Shown: piece after piece, positions 30,201-39,200 of the stretch
Numbering within the stretch: the first letter of the stretch is position 1
Layout of the letters: every line of letters begins with the position of its first letter
Program-made: the position numbers and the translations under genes
From: Atrina japonica
Taxonomy: Eukaryota; Mollusca; Bivalvia; Pterioida; Pinnidae
Assembly: GCA_030159075.1 (NCBI GenBank)
Contig: BROG01000533.1
Coordinates: 310,001-374,000, forward strand
Direction of reading: 5' to 3'
DNA length: 64,000 nucleotides
The notes under the pieces: generated by a model
Seen by the model: the letters and a program-made list of their open reading frames with translations, nothing else
Databases searched by the model: none
What the model was told of the DNA's origin: nothing

Positions 30201-33200
30201 GAACTAGAGATGAAAAAGTTACGCTCTAGTCAGGTGCTCAACAAAGTGAGTTTCAAGCATAAATCCTCTGGTCAATATGAATATCTTGAGGCAATATCAA
30301 TGTCTCAAAGCAATATGTATATCTTGAGGCTATATGAATGTTCCAAGGCAATATTGATATATTGGGGCAATATCAATGTCTTAAGGCAATATTAATATCA
30401 TGGGACAATAGCAATGTCTCAAGGCAATATTAATATCTTGGGTCAATATCAATGTTTCAAGGCAATAGGAGTATCTTGATATGAGTACTGGTATTTGATT
30501 TGGATATAAATATCTTGAGGCACTGCTAATATATTGAAGCAAAGTATTAGATTTTACCTTATTTAGAATCGAGATTTTGAATCTTATAATTGAAGTCTTT
30601 CTGAATTGATAATGATGGATGACAACCTACAACCAAGTATAACTCTGATTTAAGATGAAACTATGGTGTTTAGAGATTGGCTAGTCCCTGTTTAGCATAT
30701 TTCAGGATAGGGCACCTACATCATTTTCAACATTGAAATGAATTTTGTTGAATATCTATTATTTACCGGTGCATATTTATTTAAACATAGTATGCAGAAA
30801 AAAAAAATATTTCTTGTGAAATATTGGCCAAAACAACAAAAAGAAAAAAGTAAAACTGCAAAAGGCAAGCAACCAAACAAGCAAATTAAAACTTACGGGT
30901 ATTCATATCATGTTTCTTACATTGTAGAATATATTAACTGTATCAAACAAGTTAGATACAGTAGAAAAATTGCTAGATGAAAAAGGTAGAGAGTTAGCAC
31001 AAACCCCTATTGAAGCCCAACAGAAAGTGAAAGAAGAAATTGGCATGTTGAGAGGTAACAGAGAAAAGTTACAGAAACAAAGAGGGCTATTGGATGAAAA
31101 GTTACAGGAAGGGAGATTACTCAATCCACAAGAAGAAAGACGGCAAGTTTGAATATTTTGTTGTCGAAAATATTATTTTTAAAATGGATTCTTCATTGAA
31201 TTTTAGATTATCTCTTTTATATTTGTATTATTGAATTATAAGTTTGAATTTTGTTTTTATCAAAGTTTATCAGGTTAGTTGAATAGCAATGCATGCTATT
31301 GACAGAGTGAGTTTTTTTTCCGACTCAAACTTTAAAAGCTCTTTGAATAAATAAAATTAAAACTGCATTGTTACAATGCTTATATATCTATGTGCTAACA
31401 CTGTAATTAGTGATAATTAGTGATCTTTTATTACTATAGAATGATTGAAGTAGATGAAGCAATCGATGCCCTCGACGCGGCAATTGAGTATAAAACTGAC
31501 TCCATAAACAGTAAGAAGCTAGAATTACGACACTCTCAAATGCTGACGCAGGTAAGCTTGATTTCAAACCACTAATTGATGTAAAATTTTCTCTCCTAGT
31601 TATTTTTGCCCTTCTTCGCCATTAAACATATTCAGCTTATATTACATTTTTTTTTTATAAAGGTGTTGAAATTATATTCAAATTTTAAATTTGCCCTCAC
31701 AATTAAATGTGAAATTTTGTCCCATTCCTTTTTCTACTCCCACAAAATCTCCTACCTGACACTTCCTGTTTACTGTTAAACAGGTGGACCTTTGAAATAA
31801 AACTTTACAATATTGTATACCTGGAAGTTTTCACTTCTGGTTATTTCTGCCCTTTTGCAACAGATCACATATTAACTTGGTCTTAAATTCACCCTAAATC
31901 ACCATAGTCTCACGGATGGCATGTATGTTCATGTTTCAATTATTTAGTTAGAAAGTTTCGCTTTTATTTTTTATTCGCCCTCTCTAAGGGCGAAAATGGC
32001 GAAAAATATGATTTACAGTATATAGAAATATTTGTATTTTCACTACTTTTGAAAATGATTTGTACATCGTATCAAAAGATGATATTGGTATTCATGGTTT
32101 TATAGGGAAAAAATTGTAATGAATTAAAAAAAAAAATTAAGATTTTTCACCATTTATGGTGAAAAAGTGGAACAATACCATTCCTCATTTTTCACATAAC
32201 ATTATCTGTACGTTCACTATTGATAATAATATTTCCATCAATTTTAGTCCAGTCTGTTGGTAAGTTCATTAAAGCATTCATTATTCATATTTAAAATTTA
32301 TTTTGCATACTTGTCAAGAGTTTAGCTTTCATTTGCATGGGTGCTTTATAACGAGTTTTCTTTTATTTACTGATTTTTCTGTTGATAATTATATTAAGCA
32401 ATTTTGAATGTTTATTGTAATGCTAATATTAAAATATTCCATTTTACTTTTGTTTGATTTTCATTGACTTAATTTAGTGTGGAAAGAAAAAGCTGCTATT
32501 ACATACAGTGAAATCTTGTTATCTCAAAATCGAATGAGTCGAAATTCCGGTTATGTCAAAGTTGAACGTGCGGTTGCGATTTTTTACTATATATTTATAC
32601 TACTTTAATTCCAGATATTTCAAAGTTTTTATCTCGAAGAATATTTCTTGTCCATTGTATCCAAATATAAAATTGTCACGTTATCTTAAAATTACCTTGC
32701 CTGATTGAAAGTTTACGTTTTGTACAAGAAAATCATTATAATTACCGTAATTACTTGTATACCTGCAAAACACAGGACAATCAAATCCTGTTAACGAGTC
32801 AAGGAAAATGGGTCACTAATAATTGCTTATATCCAGTTTAGATTAATTAATAGTTAGTCTATTGATTGTCCAAAGAGAATTGAAAATATGTGAATTAAAA
32901 ATTTTGGTTATCTCAAATTTAGGATATCTTGAAGTAAATGAGGGGAATCGGTGATTTTCAAGATAATGAGATTCCACTGTACTTGAGTTTTCCAAATGAG
33001 GGGGCACTTTCTAATCTGAAGAGGGTTGAGCTTGAAGGCAAAATGGGTGTGAAAAATCAGTAATTGAATGGAAGCTTGAGTCCATTAAACGTGTTGAATT
33101 TGGAAAAGTAATATTTCTGGGTTATAAATCACATCTATTTGAGCAGTATATCTCACCAAACTCAATTAGGTCAGAAAAGATTAGAACCTTGCTTGAACAT

Positions 33201-36200
33201 ATGAATTGAATTTTCCTGAGTACAATAAAATTTTCCTTCACAGGAAAACTGTTATATGTGTTAATTGGACACATTCATATGAGCGCCATTCCAGAATATA
33301 GTGTCTTCTGAAGTGTCCCCCAACAGTTACTTCACATTTTGGGTAAACCCACCCCCCTCCCCAACGAACAAATTTGAATTAAAAATTGATAAGATTAAAT
33401 ACTATATAGTTTTAGCTTTTTATTGCAATACAGTGGTCAAAACAATTTATGTTTGTATTTTAACAATACATCAATACAACATGTAACAACAGGGATATAA
33501 TAAAGGGCGTTTTCTCATTTTCATACAGAGCGATCCATAAAATATAATTACTAACCAGAAAATATGAAAGAGAAAAGAAACGAAATGATACATATATGTG
33601 ACTGGGGACTGATAAAAACTTGAGACGTGAATCACCGATAAGGGGCAGAGCAGAGTCAAATGCTCATTTAAAAAGCAATGTTTACCTCACCCCAATGCAT
33701 TTTTCCTTTATTCATACCCCAACCAATATGTTTTAAATGCAATTTTACCCAATCAACACATTTTTTTATCAATGGCGTTCTGCCCCCCAGAGACACATTT
33801 TTCTGGAATAGCCCTGACTGAAAATTTGTTATGTATATATGATGTGTGTGATATAACAATCGATGTGTGTGATATAACAATCGATGTGTGTGATATAACA
33901 ATCGATGTGTGTGATAAAACAATGACTTTATAGATGAAATCATCTAACATCAATAATATGGATTTATTGCCAGACTTGCAAAATTGTTCTTCATATGTTT
34001 ACTATCAAGAAAATCCAACACTGATTAATAACAGAGTAATTAGCATTCACAATTTGTATGTAGTGACACCTGTTCTAGCATTTTTTTTTGTGCATGTAAT
34101 TTTTTTTATTATTTTTTTTGTAACACTGAAGCATTTTTGTATAATATTTACACTTCATCAGAACTAGAAACATATAAAATATTAAAATTAATACAAGCAC
34201 TCGCTTTTCTTTATTACTTTGAACTTTACGTACTAAACCAATCTCAGAATTTTTATCAATCACATTTATACCAGATTTGAAGCAGAATTTATTCACATCT
34301 CTGTAAATTGTGCTCGTTCACAGGTTAGTCCTATTAAATCATTATTAATTTATTTTCACTTACAGGTGCATTAGTTGTGTTGAACAAACAAAAAATTATT
34401 TTGATTTTTTTTCTACTTTTACTACTTGTACTTGATGTGCAGTAACAAATAATACCTGTGCACAGGTATAAAAATCTTATATTCCTATAATATATTTTGT
34501 GAAGATAAGGTCAGGTCCAGTTTGGTATTCATATACAAATAGTAAGGTTGAGTTAATCAATTGCAAGTGAAAAAGTTCCAAACCTAGGTTTCTCAAGCAA
34601 TTTTCAAAAAAAAAAATTGGCATTTAAGAATTGTTATGTCGGTGTATATCTCTTTTTTTGTTTATCAGTCTAAGTAGTTAAAAGGAAAAACAGTTAAAAA
34701 AAAAACACAGCTGATTGCCCTTAAAATTGAAGTTTTTGCTAATTACTTGATGAGCTGAACATATCTATATTAACTTGATAGAATATGAATAAGTGAAGAG
34801 TTTAAAAGTATGAATTTGCTTGCATGGGTTTATATAAAATATTCCAAGAGTCTGCAATGATCTAGTTCATATTCATTCTGGGTGTCTTAATTGAGATACA
34901 AATTTTGAACAATGCTATGTATGATATATTTTTTTCAGTTAATTATGTTGATTAAGAAGTTTTATGATAAACAAAATAAGGAATTTATGAAATTCTTTGC
35001 ACCTTTAACTCTAGGTCAATTTCTGGATGCTTTTCAATATTTTTATATATCAGATCTTTATAAAAAAAAAACATTTTATATCAGGAAAAATGAATCCCTA
35101 ACAATATTCTGTACAAGTATGAAAATCTGTGCAAAGTAGGACAACTCAAGGTCGTACACTGTCACAGTGGGCATTTATCTCTGATATAGGTGGATTTAGA
35201 TTTGAATCTTTGTCATACCATACCTGAGTGAATTTTTTTTTCATTTGTCATATACAGCCTTTCAATGCCTTCCCCGTAAAAATCCCAATTTTGATTTCTT
35301 TCCTACTTTTGCAAAGAATAATCATATCTTTATGTATTGAAAATTTCTCGGCATACATTTGAATATGTGCAAAAAAATGTCACTGTCAGGACTATCAAAC
35401 ACATGTATTGACTGTTTCTTCACCAAGTGCTTGGTATTGGAAGTTAAAATCTTCAATACCAGATATATAAAATGCCTTATGTTGAATGTATTGTAGAATT
35501 GGCATTTTGAATTGCCCTGATTGCATTAGTATAAGTTCAAAGGACGGGTCAATATTTGTGGCATTTCATCTACATGTACATTTGTATATCTGGTGAAGTC
35601 TCCTGAGTTTGTCCAAGTTTGAATCACCACTAGAAGTCTTATTGACTGTACGAAAGACAAGTCTTGTATTACTTGCGCCATAATGATATAATTTGATATA
35701 TTTTTTTTATTGTTCAGAGCGAGGACTCCATCATGAACAGATTAAATGCTCTGTCAACGTTTGAAACCAAGTCACTGCTGTCTAAATACTTTGATAAAGT
35801 AATCAACCTGAGAGAAAAAGAAAGGAAATCAGAATTACATTGCAGCGAAATGGAGGTAAATATTTTTTATCACCTCTATTACTGTATTCTACCATATAAG
35901 AGGCCATGTCCCAGTAAACATCCACCCCTTTTCCCCAACTTTTTAGCACTGTGGACACATATTGGGTTGACTACGGAATGTCAAATGTTCATCATAAACT
36001 TTCACATTTGTATGTGCTCCAATAAAATGTTTGAAATGATTTTCCAATCAAGTTCATTTACAATTTTGCAACTATAAGATTGAAATAGCATGACTCCATG
36101 GTTAAATATTTAAAACATGAAACTTTTTACTGGAATATCTCTATTCTCTGGTCAGGGAAGTTTTCAACCCAAACTTGATTTTAAGCTGGAAAGTTCATTC

Positions 36201-39200
36201 TGTTAACTATTTGATGACATTTCCCCTTGATGAATTGTGACTAGAATTAAACCATAAACTGACTTCCTTTGGTAACAAGCAGTAAAACCTCATTATACTG
36301 CCACCATTTGTTTGTCCAAAAGTTGGCATTATAAAGGGGTTTAGTGATAGGTTGAAGGAAACTTTAAATAAAATTACAGGAAAAGTGAGTGCCGTTAAGT
36401 GAGGTGGCAAATGAAATGGGGGGAAGGGGGGGAGGGCATTATAAAGAGATTTTACTGTACATGATTGCAGTAAAGAAAATACACTGGAACATTGCCTAAA
36501 GACTACCTCTTTAGGGAGACTATGAATATAAAGTCTCAGGAAAAATTAAAATTGTATACCTCTGGCAAATTTTGTCTTTTTTTTTTTTTTAGGATAAAAC
36601 ATATTCACTTGTCTTAAATTCGGCCTTAATAAACATAGTCTCATAGATGTACATGTATATGTTTGTTTGTGCTTCATTTACTTAGCTTGAAAATTACGCT
36701 TTCATTTTAAATTCGCCTTATCATCTAAGGGCAAAAAGTGGCAAAAATTAAAAGGGAGCAAAAATGTCCGGGTATACAGTATTCAAGAAGTGATGAGGCT
36801 TACTTAAGATACTACCTCAATAATTAGACCACTTTGAGTCAGTCATATAGGTGGTCTTACTAGTGAGGTTCCCTTGAAAAAGTGGGCTGTACTTGAAATC
36901 AATGGTATAGGCCAGTCTATGTATATTATTAAGGATTAATGGGATAAAGTCTTCGCAGATGATCAATAGAATCTACCCCTGCCTTGAGCGTATGACAAAA
37001 TAATCTGAATCTGAGGGTAAGATTCTTGAATGACAAACCCTCAGCAAGCGTAGGGTTTGCCATTTTCAAGAATCTTATCCTGATGATTGAGATTCCTTTA
37101 TCATATTCTCAAGGTAGGGGTTGATTATTTACTTCTTTGTTTTAAATACATGTCTATCAAGATCAATGAAAATAAAGTCTGTCATAACTATATGTACTGC
37201 ATTCTACAGACAGAAACTCTACATCATAAATTATATTGTGACGTAATGTCATAAGACATGTAGCTTGTCAATAACCTAGGGCTTGTCAAGGAAGTCATTC
37301 CCTGTTAAAAAGAAGGAAAATCTGTGAACCATGGGAGAAAATAATATTAGTAGAGTGATTGCCCAATATTAAATAATTAAACAGGTGTCTGGGCAGTAGG
37401 GGCTTTACAATATACAAACATGAATTGTTCAGTAAGAAAATATATCAATATGTATTTAGGTCAAGTTAGACGAGCAAGAACGGCTGATTAGAGAGTTAGA
37501 GGGAGCATTACACAGAGCAGCTATGGAGGTAGACAGAAGGTTGACTAAACAACAGAAAGAATATGAACAGAAAATACAACTTCTGATGCATCAGATATCC
37601 TCCACAAATTATGAAGATCAGACTGGTGGTACTGCTAATGATGCCAGGTAATATTTAGATAAATGTATCATTTGTTATGTAAAAGTGATGATGATAACAA
37701 CTTGATATCGAAATTCAGAATATGTCGGAAGTTGAATGGTCGGCCCTGATATTTATGGATTCAAAAATATGTCAATCAAATATTCCATTATTTCAAAGTT
37801 ATAGGGCAATCCTTTGAGTTTCGAGATAAGGGGATTCCAATGTACCGGTGCATGAAATACATAAGTTTCTATTCTAAAGTTAGGCTGACACAACTACAGG
37901 TACTTGTACATGTAGCTGTATTACTTACAATGCCAGGTAAAATTTAGAAAAAGTAAATATAGAATTTGTTGTTCTGGAAACTAGTACCAGTTATTTTATA
38001 TTGATGAATTCATTGTCCTCTTAAAGTGATGACAGCCAAGTTGATAGTAATTGAAACAACACTTATAAAAAAAAATTATTGATTGTAGAATCCAGCAGCT
38101 GGAAAAAGAACTGTACTTTTACAAGAAAACCAGTCGAGATCTGAAGAAAAAGCTCAAAGAGTTGATGGCTACTGGTGTTCTTGGATCACAAGGTATGTCC
38201 TGTCCTTCGGTTGAGACAGAAAAACCAAGGTCCTGTGTCACAGTAGGTGTAGGCACGTTAAAGAACCCTCACTGCTCAATGGCCTTAGAAGCAGACCATA
38301 GGCCAAATTTGAAGCCCTTCGCCTTTGTTGACGTCTCCAAATGAGTGGGATGTTAAACAACAATACATTGACACCTTTACATTCAACTTCATGCTGCATA
38401 ATATTTTCCCTTCACAGTGACATAGTAAGTTTATCTTTGTTGTGCTATAAATAGCAGAGTTCAAATTAACAGTTTCTAGGTCACCTGGTTCACTTAGGTT
38501 ACTTAATACTGTCCATATGTTGCTGTGTGTGAGGTCATACAGGGATGGCGTCATGCATAAATTTTTGAGCATTTTAAACTTCATTTTAAACACAGTCAGG
38601 CCATTGTGACAACTTCCACTACCACCTTCCCAGGAATGTTATACACTAACAGTAGAACCTCGCCTAAAGACCACCTTGCTCAGGAGACCACCTCACATTT
38701 AAGACCACAAATATTCAGCCTCTTGTTAATTTCTGAATAAACATAAAAAGAGTCCAGACCTCACTTTAGAGACCACCTTGCTAAACAGACCACTATTAGT
38801 CACTCAGTTAAGTGGTCCTTTTAGTGAGGTTCCACTGTACTAATCAGACCACTTTGAGTCAGTCAGTTAAGTGGTCTTGATAGTAAGGTTCCACTGTATT
38901 GTTCAGACCACTTTGAGTCAGTCAGTTAGGTGGTCTTGATAGTGAGGTTCAACTGTACTGATCAGACCACTTTGAGTCAGTCAGTTAGGTGGTCTTGATT
39001 GTGAGGTTCCACTGTACTGATCAGACCACTTTCAGTCGGTCAGTTAGGTGGTCTTGATTGTGAGGTTCCACTGTACTGATCAGACCACTTTCAGTCAGTC
39101 AGGTGGTCTTGATTGTGAGGTTCCACTGTACTGATCAGACCACTTTGAGTCAGTCAGTCAGGTGGTCTTGATTGTGAGGTTCCACTGTACTGATCAGACC

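Larger units (their letters stand above)
31552..35717 (+). other. Long KIF27 intron with several dispersed elements
   Basis: No exon seen. Contents: two gcccc/gcgaaa-family MITE copies (about 31585-31790 degenerate, 31816-32021), a 474-bp TIR element (32506-32979), a 21-bp tandem repeat (33841-33921), and the second copy of a dispersed element also found at 2230-2498 (about 34500-34735). The rest is AT-rich and unremarkable. Confidence 0.65.
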
